From: Scylla paramamosain
Lineage: Eukaryota; Arthropoda; Malacostraca; Decapoda; Portunidae
Assembly (NCBI RefSeq): GCF_035594125.1
Contig: NW_026973704.1
Span: 70,001-134,000, forward strand
DNA: 64,000 nt
Direction of reading: 5' to 3'
The translations under genes were made by a program, and so were the position numbers. The notes beneath the pieces were generated by a model. The model had not been told where the DNA came from, did no database searches, and saw only the letters and a list, made by a program, of their open reading frames with translations. Positions 1 to 24,442 of the stretch are shown piece by piece; positions within the stretch are counted from its first letter, which is position 1; each line of letters opens with the position of its first letter.

Positions 1-600
1 CCTACTCTTCCACTTCCACCTTCTTCTGCTCTTCCATTACTTTCACCTCCTTCTCCTCTTGTTTTTTTCCATCACATCCTTCTCCTTCTCCTCTTCCTGC
101 TCTTCCATCACCTCCTTCTTCTCCTTCTACGCTTTCTGCCACCTATTCCTTCTCCTGCTCTTCCACCACCTCTTGTTCCTGCTCTTCCATCACCTCCTCC
201 TCCTCCTCCTCCTCCTCCTCAGCTTTCTGCTCATCCTGCTCTTCCATCTTCTAGTTCTCGTTCTGAATTCTTTCTCTCGCGCTACTGTTTTTTTCCCTAT
301 TTTTTTTTCTTTCTTTCCTCCTTCATCTTTCCATCTCCCATCAAACGACTCGTCTTTCCTCTCCTGTAATTCCTTTTCTCCTTCAGTAGTCCTTTCTCGT
401 CTCCCACCCCCTTTCCTCCTTCTCTTCCTCCTTTTTTTTTTATCTCCTACTCTCCTCCATTTCATCTCCCACCTTCCTCCTCCTCCTTCTTTTCTCCTAT
501 TTAACTCCTATCCTCCTCTTTTTTCATCTCCACCTTTCTTTTCCTCTTCTTTTTAGTTTCTCCTTCATTTCCTCAAACGTTTCTCTCCTTTCTCTCCTAT
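1..600. repeat. Degenerate polypyrimidine tandem repeat
   Basis: The plus strand is almost pure C/T with recurring CTTCCATCACCTCCTTCT-like blocks, an imperfect polypyrimidine minisatellite. The open frames across it (Ser/Phe/Leu-rich on plus, Arg/Lys-rich on minus) are composition artefacts. No gene is seen. Confidence 0.7.
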
Positions 601-716
601 TCCATCCTTTAATGTTTTGCACCACCATTAACAACACGAAACAACTTTTTTTTTTACTTTTCTTTTTCGCTACTGCACAACTACGACTTTCTGGGGTGTT
701 ATTTCATTATTTTGAA

Positions 717-754
<38 letters not shown>

Positions 755-800
755 ACAGTATCCCAAGCGTCTCGAATCACTACTTGAAGCGGTTCATTCC

Positions 801-880
<80 letters not shown>

Positions 881-1335
881 GACGTCACAAAGCCAGCCCA
901 AAATAGCCTGGCCACGGTTCTCATCAGTGGCCGCTATCACAATCCCGCCATCAGGCTCTTTCTCCAATTACTGCCATTTTATGATGCCTTCCATTGTGTC
1001 AACTTTCCCGCTCTCCCCCGAAGCTCATTGTGTCAACTTCCCCATTCAGCGCCGCGCGGGGGAGGAGGCGAGGCAATAAGGGGCTTGGTGGGTGGCTTAC
1101 GCGCCTGCCATTCTATGATAATTGCTTGCCAAGGGTGATTGTGTGTGTGAGGACTCCCCGGCATCAGCGAGTCATCTCTGAAGGGTGTCCGTGTGGAAGA
1201 ATATAAGGGGAGAGGGGGTACTTTCTAAACTGTATGTGAAAGTATTGGGGGAGAAAAAGGGAGCGAAAGTTTTTTTTTGTGTGTGTGTGTGTGTGTTTAT
1301 GATTTTTCGTTTTGTTGCTATTGTTGTTACAGTTA

Positions 1336-1376
<41 letters not shown>

Positions 1377-1970
1377 TCTCTACCACCACCACCACCACCA
1401 CCATTACCACCACTACTACTACAAAGTTATACTTTTGCTTTTGTTGAATAGAAATTGATTTTGCCTTATCAAATTACTTACTGAATTTGAATGCTTTAAA
1501 ATTATGAAAAGGTGGCAGACTGACATCAGAGGTCATATGGCGCTGTGGCGATACACTAGATAGTCATGTAAATGTAAAGATATTGTGATGTATAGCTAAG
1601 ATAAAGGCCTGTAACATATAAAAAATGCGTTATAATCAAATGAAAAAATATTATATCTGTATTTTCTCTGATCGTTACTAATAATAGATTCTAACTGGCA
1701 TTCTTTTTCATTTTCTTAACACATCTGTGGACGTGGCCGTGAGGTGATGCTACGCGTCAGCATCACCTCCCAGTAGGCGCTATAAAGCTGGGAGCCGTTT
1801 TGTAAGTGTAGATATTTTATCTCGGCCTAAATGGGAACATTATCTGACGAAGCAGGATGAAGGAAGATCAGTTGCATATAGGAAGTAATCCCTGCAAGTT
1901 GTTACGCTACTAATGCATTATTATTATCATCATCATTATTATTAACGTCATCATCATCATCATCATCATT

Positions 1971-2018
<48 letters not shown>

Positions 2019-3149
2019 AACAACAACAACAACAATGACAGTAGTAAAAAGAGAAAAAAAGAAGAAAGAGGAGAAGGAAGAGAAGAAAGAGGAGGAGGAG
2101 AAGGAGGAGGAGGAGAAGGAGGAGAACATGAAGCAAGGTAGACGATCACTTCGAGATAACCATTTGCTTTCTCCTTTTCCTCCTACCCCTCCCGCTCCCC
2201 CTCCCCTTCCTCCTCTTACACTGTACATTCATCCCTCACCCACCATGACGCCACACTCCATCTAAACAAAGACTACACGAAAGACAAGAAAACTCAACGA
2301 AGCGGTATGACGGTTGGTGGCAAGCTGTCTTCATAGAGAACGGGGCGGCCACTAAGCAAACGCATACTAATGTAATTATAAATGCTAAAAAAAATAAATT
2401 ACTGTAACAAAATATTCAGCAACACTACATATTTTTTTCTGCTAATGTGGAACTTATTCAGCTGGTTATCGATCTCAATAATAGTTTTAGTGTAGTTTCG
2501 GGCAATACGACACATATTTATAATGAATTTGATTTTTATACCTCATTAGCAGGAATAGTCTCGAAACTTAACTTTTTAGCCCAGTATTCTCTGTGATCTA
2601 CTTGAGTTACAGTGGAAGCAATGAAGCGCGGCATGACAGGTCGATAATGAGGCAAGTTAGGGTTGTGATACAAGTGGTCGGGCAAGACGGCTGATTGCCT
2701 AATTGGTAGTTAACGCCATGAAGCGCACATCACACTCCACATATATATACGAATAATACTAACAGAAATAATGTCAGAAACAAAACCACAACATAAACAT
2801 ACAAACATATGATAATGTCAGACGCAATGCCATGGATAAAATTATAAACCAATACACACATGGCTTAAGCAGGACGACTAAACCAGGGTCATTGCCCACA
2901 CCATATATGACAACAACGGAAACCTGATATGGTGTGCCAGAACCTGCTCTCCTGTACTTCATGTGTGATTTACACGATCTAGGCTTTCACTTTGATATAA
3001 CAGTTGCTCTTTTCAATTTTGGCACGAAAAAAGGGCATATTATATCTACAATCAGTGACTTGGTAGAGTAGACATTATATAATTAGCTTGCACAGCACTA
3101 AAACACAGAAAATCAGACTCTAGCAACTATTAACATTTGTAAGGCATTC
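601..3149. other. Non-coding region with microsatellites
   Basis: No gene is recognised here. It holds (TG)n at about 719-751, (CT)n at 803-878, ACT/ACC triplets at about 1331-1425, a mixed ATT/ATC/AAC tract at about 1918-2035 and a GAA/GAG tract at about 2040-2130. The rest is AT-rich unique sequence with only short open frames. Confidence 0.6.
1741..1769. other. Perfect short hairpin
   Basis: GAGGTGATGCT (1741-1751) is the exact reverse complement of AGCATCACCTC (1759-1769), with a 7-base loop (ACGCGTC). No element boundary was found around it. Confidence 0.6.
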
Positions 3150-3152
3150 TTA

Positions 3153-3407
3153 CCTTTGAGGTGCAAGATAGTCAGGTTTCATCTTCCTTCCCTGTGTCCT
3201 GAAAACACCTCCAAAACGAGGTAGCACATCTTGCATTGCTTTTACGCGGAGGAAATAGCAGTGGACTGATGATGATTGTTGTAGTTTCCCGCGGAAGTCC
3301 AGTTGATTCTGCTTTTTCAACGGGGTTTTCTTTCTTACGTAAATGGTAAAGCAAGTGTCGAGGTCCCTGATTGGCTTTATTTTGATCCAGTATTTAACAA
3401 TGAACAT
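3153..3407 (-). CDS. Possible isolated exon, unknown protein
   Basis: An open frame starts at an ATG (3407) and runs 85 codons to a plausible donor (CAAAG|GTAAGA at 3153). Composition is mixed rather than repetitive. No partner exon was found, and it lies downstream of the 3' end of the 15-exon gene on the same strand, so it would belong to another gene. It could equally be chance. Not recognised. Confidence 0.18.
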
Positions 3408-3682
3408 TTTATTTTGATATTACTATAATAATTATTGATGGTTGGGTGTATTGATAATTAAGGGAACATTTTTCAATACAAACGAACATGAGAACGTAGC
3501 AACAGGAGTGAATAGTCCCAATGAAATGAATACATGTATATAATTTATGTTGATATTATCGCCTACATATTTTCTAAGAATAAGCAAGCAATTAATCAAC
3601 ACAAAGTAAAAAAATAAATAAATAAACAATATAGTGTTGTATAGCAGCTACACGAATGGATGCCAGATGTACGATGACGTCA

Positions 3683-3688
3683 TTTATT
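3683..3688 (-). terminator. Polyadenylation signal AATAAA
   Basis: Minus-strand AATAAA lies 74 bases past the stop codon of the 15-exon gene, a usual position for its cleavage signal. Confidence 0.6.
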
Positions 3689-3761
3689 TATGGTTTTGGT
3701 AACAAATTCCTGCTTTTGATTTGCCTTCAGAACGAACATAAAAGTTTGTCTGACTGGTGGG

Positions 3762-12614
<8,853 letters not shown>

Positions 12615-13267
12615 GTTCCTCGCTTGGCACCACCCAGATGGATCACCGGGCAGTGTTGGTGTCCTTCAGCTGACACACACGAGCGTTCACTGGGGCTGAG
12701 CTCTCCCAACTAACCCTGCCATGACCCTCAGCCTGCACCTCGCCTGTCACCTTTCCCCCCCTCCCCCCCGCCAGCCATTCTATTCGGGTAAGGCACATGA
12801 CAAGAATAGCAAGGAGATGAAGTATCAGGAGACTTGTAAGGTCCAGCACCCAGGCCGAGAAATCTTAAGTCATCATGAATTGGCGGATGTATTTACTTAT
12901 CAATTCACTTATTATTATTATCATTATTATTATTATTATTATTATCATTATTATTACTTCGAGGGATGGAACACCGTATGAGGAGGTAAAGCCTACCTTA
13001 ATGATATCGAAATACCTCTATCGTATCACCACGCACCCTACACCATTCCAGTGACTAGCTTTTTTTTTTTTTTTTTTTCAGTCCCTGGATCATCCTAGTC
13101 ACTCTTCTTTGCACAGCCACAACTGTACACCGTAATGTAAGAGAGGCCTTATCAAAGCACTAAATGCACTGTTTTATAGGCCGCAGACTTGTAGTATCAC
13201 TTTGTTTTCTCTCTCTCGAAGATTTAGCTATCTCCCTGGCCTTTAAGCTGCTGTTATATATTGTGCA

Positions 13268-13329
<62 letters not shown>

Positions 13330-13497
13330 TTCTTACGTAGAGAACGCTACCTCATTGATATCGAATTTCATTTCACACTTTTCTGTCCAATCATACTTTC
13401 TATCCAGTCCTGTCTTATCTTCGTAATTTGGTGTCATTCGCAAATTTACTGACGTCACTACTTACTAGTAATTCCGGAATATAATGATGCTAATAAT
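12615..13497. other. 5' flank of the 15-exon gene
   Basis: Upstream of the start codon (12614, minus strand) I see no TATA box. The stretch holds (ATT)n at about 12905-12956, a T run near 13061 and (CT)n at about 13270-13325, and no coding exon I could support. Confidence 0.4.
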
Positions 13498-13634
13498 GGA
13501 GGAGGAGGTGAGAAGAAACACAAGTGCTGGGAGGATAGTTTATTCCCGACTAGCTTCGCACAAGCTTCTTCAGGGGAACTAGTCGGGAATAAACTCACCT
13601 CCCAACACTTGTATTTCTTCTCACCTCCTCCTCC
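13498..13634. repeat. Foldback inverted repeat with about 56-bp arms
   Basis: Bases 13498-13553 are nearly the reverse complement of 13579-13634, with a few mismatches and a 25-base loop. The arms start with GGAGGAGGAGGTGAGAAG and meet at GACTAG/CTAGTC. This resembles a foldback or MITE relic. No target duplication was identified. Confidence 0.8.
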
Positions 13635-13654
13635 AGCTTGTCGGAATGTCTGAA

Positions 13655-13664
13655 CAACAACAAC

Positions 13665-13696
<32 letters not shown>

Positions 13697-13985
13697 TAAT
13701 TATAATAATAATAATAAGAAGAAGAAGAAAAAGAAGAAGCGGAAGAACAAAAAACAAGAAGAAGAAGAAGAAGAAAAAAAAGAAAGAAGAAGAAGCAGAA
13801 GAAGAAGAAGAAGAAGAATTATAATAATAATAATAATAAGAAAAAGAAGCGGAAGAACAAAAAACAAGAAGAAGAAGAAGAAGAAGAAGAAGAAGAAGAA
13901 AAGAAAAAAGAAGAAGCAGAAGAAGAAGAAAAGAAGAAAAAGATGATAATGAAGAAGAAGGAAAAAATAAATAAATAAATAAACA
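13655..13985. repeat. AAT/AAG triplet tract
   Basis: AAT triplets, then AAG/GAA triplets, with an internal near-repeat: the run GAAGCGGAAGAACAAAAAAC occurs twice. Lys- and Asn-rich open frames here are artefacts. Confidence 0.9.
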
Positions 13986-14308
13986 AATGAAAATAACAAT
14001 GAATTCAAGGACATTAGTTACTCATATAACTTCTAAGATTTGTTCTAGAGCAAACATAAAGTAACCTGAAAAAAATAAATAAATGCAGCAGCTCAGTGAT
14101 CCAAGACGGAGGGCAGTCCGATGTGCTACTGACAGACTGCGAAATTACTTCCACACACGAGCAGACAAAATGTGAACAAACTTGTAACTTTAAAACTTTT
14201 TTCCCTAAACCCTTGAAACAGCTATTCTTTGTCAAATGAACGGTTGCCACTCAACACTGAAGAACCAGTGCCAGGACCTGCTGAAGCTGTCGGTGGTGTT
14301 CCCAGTTT

Positions 14309-15231
14309 TTACAAGTCTATCAAGACGGCTGCCATTCCTACGATGCTCACTCTGAGCCTGAAAGAAAGAAAAGGAACAAACGCAGAAGGAAAACCTTGGA
14401 AGTAATATAAAGCGATATATGGAAGAAACAAAGATGTAAATATTTGCCATCATGCTTACCACGTCATCAATATTCTCCTAATTATTATAAATTCTTGTTA
14501 TAGTTAGAATAATGCTGGAAGAGAGATTTATAGTTACAATAATGCTGGAAGAGAGAATTAATAAGAAGCAGCTACAAGGAGCCAGTAGGCTAGTAGTAGT
14601 AGTGACAATGTGCATATAAAGTATACACACTACAATCAATTTCCAATTATTTATTTTATTTATTTTTTCTTAAGCCCCAGTTAAATCTGCACACACACGT
14701 GCACTCTCTTTTTTTATGCTGCTGCTGCTTCACTTTCTTCTTCTTCTTAAAGCCACACCTTCCTGTTATGGCAAAACAGCCCCTCCAAACAAACCTTCCA
14801 CACACCGTGCCTTCTCTCTCCTCACCCTTCACGCCCCAAACCTGCGATCCCTTCCTCACCATCTCTCTTCACTCAATCTACAAATGTCTTGTCGCACCGA
14901 TGAGGATCACAATAAGGATTTAATTTTAAAATCGTTTTATACGATAAAAAGTTTGTTTACCCCAACGTCCAGCTCTCGTAGCAGGAGGGGGTGAGGATCG
15001 CACAGACCAGGGCGAGGTTCCCCAAGTGGGACTCAGCCCAGCAGTATGCCTGCACCAGGGCAGAGTCGGCCGCTGCCAGGGACGACTGATAGTTTAGGGA
15101 CTAAATCATCAGTTCAGGGAGTCACGAGGCAAGCCACCAGGGAACAGCAAAACTAGAATAAACTAAGAGAAAATCTGACGCATCCTCACACAATAGACAC
15201 GATGGACGTCATCCACTTCGTGAAGGGCGTC
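14309..15231 (-). CDS. Possible 3' exons of a second gene, unknown protein
   Basis: Three exon-like blocks join in frame: 15231-15190 (14 codons, pyrimidine-rich acceptor ending GAAG), 15085-14961 (41 codons plus 2 nt, CAG acceptor, GGG|GTAAAC donor) and 14357-14309 (CAG acceptor, 15 codons, TAA). The middle block reads as ordinary protein with two TM-like hydrophobic patches (HLGNLALVCAILTP and, across the next junction, SIVGMAAVLIDL). Five-prime exons are not found: the minisatellite starts about 115 bp upstream. It could be the truncated end of a neighbouring gene or chance. Confidence 0.35.
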
Positions 15232-15346
15232 CTTCAGTGAAAACACAGAACATTGGAAAGGAGACCGTCAAATGAAAAGAAGGAGTACTCCTGAACCACA
15301 GCACCTCAGTGGAGGGAGAATGATATTGGAAGTCAATTCTGCGGAA

Positions 15347-18300
15347 CGGGCCGGTGTCCACCACCACCACCTGTCCTGCAGGATAGGTATCCACCGCCAC
15401 GACCATCACCTGTCCTGCAGGGCGGGTATACACCGCCACCACCTGTCCTGTAGGACGGATATCCACCGCCATGACCATCACCTGTCCTGCAGGACGGGTA
15501 TCCACCGCCACCACCTGTCCTGTAGGACGGGTATCCACCGCCACCACCTGTCCTGTAGGACGGGTATCCACCGCCACCACCTGACCTGTAGGACGGGTAT
15601 CCACCGCCATCACTTGTCCTGTAGGACGGGTATAAACCGCGACGACCATCACCTGTCGTGCTGCACGAGTATCCACCGCCATGAACATCACCTGTACTGC
15701 AGGACGGGTATCCACCGCCACCATCTGTCCTTGTAGGACGTGTATTCACCGCCACCACCTGTCCTGTACGAAGGGTATCTAGCGCCACCACTGTCCTGCA
15801 GAGCAGGTATCCACCGCCACCGCCTGCCCTGCAGGACGAGTATCCACCGCCACCACCTGTCATGCTGGACGGGTATTCACCGCCACTACCTGTCATGCTG
15901 GAAGGTTATCCACGGCCACCACCTGTCCTGCGGGACGGGTATTCACTGCCATCACCTGCCCTGCTGGACTGGTATTCAATGCCATCACCTGTCCTGCTAG
16001 ACGGGTATCCACCGCCATGACCACCACCTGTCCAGCTGGACGGGCATCCACCGCCACGACCTGTCCTGCTGGATGGGTATCCACTGCCACCACCTGTCCT
16101 GCTGGACGGGTATCTATTGCCACCATCTGTCCTGCAGGGCGGCGGGTACCCACCATACCCGCCGCCATGACCATCACCTATCCTGCTGGACGGATATCCA
16201 CCGCCATGACTGCCACCTGTCCTGCTTGATGGGTATCCCCCGCCACCACTTGTCCTACTAGACGGGTATCCACCGCCATGACCATCACCTGTCGTGCTGG
16301 ACGGGTATCCACCGCCACCACTTGTCCTGCTGGACGAGTGTCCACCGCCAGACCATCACCTGTCCTGCTGGATGGGTATCTACCGCCATAAACATCACCT
16401 GTCCCGCTGAACGGGTATCCACCGCCACCACCTGTCCTGCAGGGCGGGTATCCACCGCCGTGACTATCACCTGTCCTGCTGGACGGATATCCACAGCGAC
16501 CACCTGTCCTGAAGGCCGGGTATCCACCGCTATGACCATCACCTGTCCTGCTGGACGGGTATCCACCGCCACCACCTGTCCTGCAGGGCGGGTATCCATT
16601 ACCACCACCTATCCTGCTGGACAGGAATCCACCGCCACCACCTGTCTTGCTGGACGGGTATCCACCGCCACCACCTGTCCTGCTGGATGGGTATTCACCG
16701 CCACTACCTGTCATGCTGGAAGGTTATTCACGGCCACCACCTGTCCTGCGGGACGGGTATTCACTGCCATCACCTGTCCTGCTGGACTGGTATTCAATGC
16801 CATCAACTGTCCTGCTAGACGGGTATCCACCGCCATGACCACCACCTGTCCAGCTGGACGGGCATCCACCGCCACCACCTGTCCTGCTGGACGGGTATCC
16901 ACTGCCACCACCTGTCCTGCTGGACGGGTATCTATTGCCACCATCTGTCCTGCAGGGCGGGTATCCACCATACCCGCCGCCATGACCATCACCTATCCTG
17001 CTGGACGGGTATCCACCGCCATGACTGCCACCTGTCCTGCTGGACGGGTATCCACCGCCATGACTACCACTTGTCCTGCTGGACGGGTATCCACCGCCAC
17101 CACCTGTCCTGCAGGGCGGGTATCCACCGCCACGACAATCATCTATCTTGCTGGAAGGGTATTCACCGCCAAGACTACCACCTGTCCTGCTGGATGGCTA
17201 TCCACCGCCACCACCTGTCCTACTGGATGGTTGTGCAAAGCCACCACCTGTCTTGCTTGACGGGTATCCACCGCCATGACTACCACCTGTCCTGCTAAAC
17301 GGGTATCCGCCGCCACCACTTGTCCTTCTGGACGGGTATCCACCGCCATGACCACCACCTGTCCAGCTGGACGGGCATCCACCGCCACCACCTGTCCTGC
17401 TGGACGGGTATCCACTGCCACCACCTGTCCTGCTGGACGGGTATCTATTGCCACCATCTGTCCTGCAGGGTGGGTATCCACCATACCCGCCGCCATGACC
17501 ATCACCTATCCTGCTGGACGGGTATCCACCGCCATGACTGCCACCTGTCCTGCTGGACGGGTATCCACCGCCATGACTACCACTTGTCCTGCTGGACGGG
17601 TATCCACCGCCACCACCTGTCCTGCAGGGCGGGTATCCACCGCCACGACAATCATCTATCTTGCTGGAAGGGTATTCACTGCCATGACTACCACCTGTCC
17701 TGCTGGATGGGTATCCACCGCCACCACCTGTCCTACTGGATGGTTGTGCAAAGCCACCACCTGTCTTGCTTGACGGGTATCCACCGCCATGACTACCACC
17801 TGTCCTGCTAAACGGGTATCCGCCGCCACCACTTGTCCTTCTGGACGGGTATCCACCGCCATGACCATCACCTGTCCTGCTGGATGGGTATCCACCGCCA
17901 TGACCATCACCTGTCCTGCTGAACTGGTATCCACCGCCACGACCTGTCCTGCAGGGCGGGTATCCACCGCCATGACCATCACCTGTCCTGCTGGACAGGA
18001 ATCCACCGCCACCACCTGTCCTGCTGGATGGGTATCCATCGCCATGACCATCACCTGTCCTCCTGGACAGTCATCCACCGCCACCACCTGTCCTGCTGGA
18101 CGGGTATCCACTGCCACCACCTGTCCTGCTGGACGGGTATCCTTTGCCACCACCTGTCCTGCAGACCGGGTATCCACCGCCATGACCATCAACTGTCCTG
18201 CTGGACAGGAATCCACCGCCACCACCTGTCCTGCTGGACGGGTATCCACCGCCACCGCCTGTCCTGCAGGACGAGTATCCACCGCCACCACCTGTCCTGC

Positions 18301-20956
18301 TGGACGGGTATTCACCGCCACCACCTGTCCTGCTTGACGGGTATTCACAGCCACCACCTGTCTTGCTGGACGTGTATCCACCGCCATGACCATCACCTGT
18401 CGTGCTGGACGGGTATCCACCGCTACCACCTGTCCTGCAGGGCCGGTATCCATTACCACCACCTATCCTGCTGGACAGGAATCCAACGCCACCACCTGTC
18501 TTGCTGGACGGGTATCCACCGCCACCACCTGCCCTGCTGGATGGGTATTCACCGCCACTACCTGTCATGCTGGAAGGTTATTCACGGCCACCACCTGTCC
18601 TGCGGGACGGGTATTCACTGCCATCACCTGTCCTGCTGGACTGGTATTCAATGCCATCACCTGTCCTACTGGGCTGGTATTCAATGCCATCACCTGTCCT
18701 GCTAGACGGGTATCCACCGCCATAACCACCATCTGTCCAGCTGGACGGGCATCCACCGCCACCACCTGTCCTGCTGGATGGGTATCCACTGCCACCACCT
18801 GTCCTGCTGGACGGGTATCTATTGCCACCATGTGTCATTCAGGGCGGGTATCCACCATACCCGCCGCCATGACCATCACCTATCCTGCTGGACGGGTATC
18901 CACGGCCATGACTGCCACCTGTCCTGCTGGACGGATATCCACCGCCATGACTACCACCTGTCCTGCTGGACGGGAATCCACCGCCACCACCTGTTCTGCA
19001 GGGCGGGTATCCACCGCCACGACCATCATCTATCTTGCTGGAAGGGTATTCACCGCCATGACTACCACCTATCCTTCTGGATGGGTATCCCCCGCCACCA
19101 CCTGTCCTGCTGGATGGTTATGCAGAGCCACCACTTGTCTTGCTGGACGGGTATCCACCGCCATGACTACCACTTGTCCTGCTGAACAGGTATCCGCCGC
19201 CACCACTTGTCCTTCTGGACGGGTAGCCACCGCCATGACCATCACCTGTCGTGCTGGACGGGTATCCACCGCCACCACTTGTCCTGCTGGACGAGTGTCC
19301 ACCGCCATGACCATCACCTGTCCTGCTGGATGGGTATCCACCGCCATGACCATCACCTGTCTTGCTGAACGGGTATCCACCGCCACGACCTGTCCTACAG
19401 GGCGGGTATCCATCGCCATGACCATCACGTGTCCTGCTGGACGGGTATCCACCGCCACCACCTGTCCTGCAGGGCTGGTATCCATTACCACCACCTATCC
19501 TGCTGGACAGGAATCCACCGCCACCACCTGTCTTGCTGGATGGGTATCCACCGCCATGACCATCACCTGTCCTCCTGGACAGTCATCCACCGTCCTGCTG
19601 GACGGGTATCCACTGCCACCACCTGTCCTGCTGGACGGGTATCCTTTGCCACCACCTGTCCTGCAGGCCGGGTATCCACCGCCATGACCATCACCTGTCC
19701 TGCTGGACGGATATCCACCGCCACCGCCTGTCCTGCAGGACGAGTATCCACCGCCACCACCTGTCCTGCTGGACGGGTATTCACCTCCACTACCTGTCCT
19801 GCGGGAAGGTTATCCACGGCCACCACCTGTCCTGCGGTACAGGTATTCACTGCCATCGCCTGGACGAGTATTCACTGTCATCACCTGGACGGGTATCCAC
19901 CGCCATGACCATCACCTGTCCTGCTGGACGGGCATCCACCGCTACCACCTGTCCTGCTGGACGGGTATTCACTGCCACCACCTGTCCTGCTGGACGGGTA
20001 TCCACTGCCACCACCTGTCCTGCTGGACGGGTATCCATTGCCACCACCTGTCCTGCAGGCCGGGTATCCACCGCCATGAACATCACCTATCCTGCTGGAC
20101 GGGTATCCACCGCCACCACCTGTCCTGCTTGACGGGTATTCACCGCCACCACCTGTCCTGCTTGACGGGTATTCACAGCCACCTCCTGTCTTGCTGGACG
20201 GGTATCCACCGCCATGACTACCACCTGTCCTGCTGGACGGGTATCCGCCGCCACCGCTTTTCCTGCTGGACGAGTATCCACCGCCATGATCATCACCTGT
20301 CCTGCTGGACGGGTATGAACCGCCATGACCATCACATGTCCTGCTGAACGGGTATCCACCGCCACCACCTGTCCTGCAGGGCGGGTATCTAGCGCCTTGA
20401 CCATCACCTGTCATGCTGGACGGGTATCCACCGCCACCACCTGTCCTGCTGGACGTGTATCCACCACCATGACCATCACCTGTCCTGCTGGACGGTTATC
20501 TACCGCCACCACTGTCCTGCAGAGCGGGTATCCACCGCCACCGCCTGTCCTGCAGGACGAGTATTCACCGCAACCATCTGTTCTGCAGGGCGGGTATCCA
20601 CCGCTATGACTATCACTTGTCTTGTTGAACGGGTATCCACCGCCACCACCTGTCCTGCTGGACGGGTATCCACCGCCATTACCATCACCTGTCCTGCTGG
20701 ACGGGTATCCACCGCCACCACCTGTCCTGCTGGACGGGTATCCACCGCCATTACCATCACCTGTCCTGCTGGACGGGTATCCACCGCCACCACCTGTCCT
20801 GCTGGACGGGTATCTACTACCACCACCTGTCCTGTGGACGGGTATCTACTGCCACCACCTGCCCTGCTGGATGGGTATCCAATGCCACCACCTGTCCTTT
20901 AGGACAGGTATCCACCGCCATGACTACCACCTTTTCTGCAGGACCGGTATCCATCA
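15347..20956. repeat. 5.6-kb GC-rich minisatellite, 33/39-bp units
   Basis: The core unit is close to GACGGGTATCCACCGCCACC followed by ACCTGTCCTGCTG (33 bp). A common variant has CCATGACCATCACC in place of CCACCACC (39 bp). Roughly 150 units are present. Because both unit lengths are divisible by three, several frames stay open for hundreds of codons, for example 433 codons at 18386-19687 on plus. The translated units read TTCPAGRVSTA, HHLSCWTGIHR or PPPVLLDGYPP on plus, and GQVVAVDTRPA or RTGGGGGYPSS on minus. Blocks containing CCATACCCGCCGCC recur near 16150, 16968, 17485 and 18857, so there is higher-order structure. No splice, promoter or codon-bias evidence supports expression. Confidence 0.95.
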
Positions 20957-20992
20957 CCATCAATACATCCCAACACCACACCGCCACGCTAC
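20957..20992. other. Junction between minisatellite and duplicated gene block
   Basis: The sequence between the last minisatellite unit and the duplicate (ACATCCCAACACCACACC, then GCCACGCTACC) closely matches intron 11 of the 15-exon gene at about 6498-6526. The duplicate therefore appears to join intron 11-type sequence directly to exon 9, dropping about 6527-7793 including exon 10. Confidence 0.6.
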
Positions 20993-21029
20993 CTCCCACC
21001 CAGTCCAGTCACGATTGAACCGAAATATT

Positions 21030-24060
<3,031 letters not shown>

Positions 24061-24098
24061 CTGTGAACAACGACATCTTACATTAGGCGAGTGGGAGG

Positions 24099-24132
<34 letters not shown>

Positions 24133-24201
24133 TTTATTCCAGCAGGTGTTCATCTTGAGTCTTAAATTGAAAAAAACGTCATTAAATTTAGTTAGTGTAT
24201 T

Positions 24202-24442
24202 TGTTGGGTCCGAAACATAATGATACGTTGGTGGGTTTATTCGGGGTTCAATTGAGTTACTCAGATGTTCGGGGTTTTGGGGTTTCACACTGTGTATTTT
24301 TAATCTGTGTCGAAGCCAATGAAATAAATAGCAGGTGTGGTACACTTTAGTTCTGCTCCAGCTGTCTTAGGACTCACACGTTTTATTCCTTGTCCTACTC
24401 GCCTAATACACATTGCTAGCAAGGATGGCTCAGAGTGTAACA
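24202..24442 (+). repeat. Copia 5' LTR
   Basis: 241 bp, TGTTGG...TAACA. It matches 28041-28281 with at least three differences (T/C near 24387 and two near the 3' end). It contains AATAAA-type sequence and, near its end, the gag start codon (24425). Confidence 0.93.

Noticed and set aside
12643..12849. Hydrophobic minus-strand ORF as the signal-peptide exon of the 15-exon gene
   Set aside because: It has no in-frame ATG after the upstream stop and no suitable donor. The exon at 12614-12599 gives ATG, the correct phase and a complete signal peptide.
18386..19687. 433-codon open frame as a real protein
   Set aside because: It lies wholly in the minisatellite. All frames are open because units are multiples of three, and it has no start context, splice or composition evidence.
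15347..20956. CRISPR array
   Set aside because: Units are contiguous and similar throughout, with no unique spacers, and the genome is eukaryotic.
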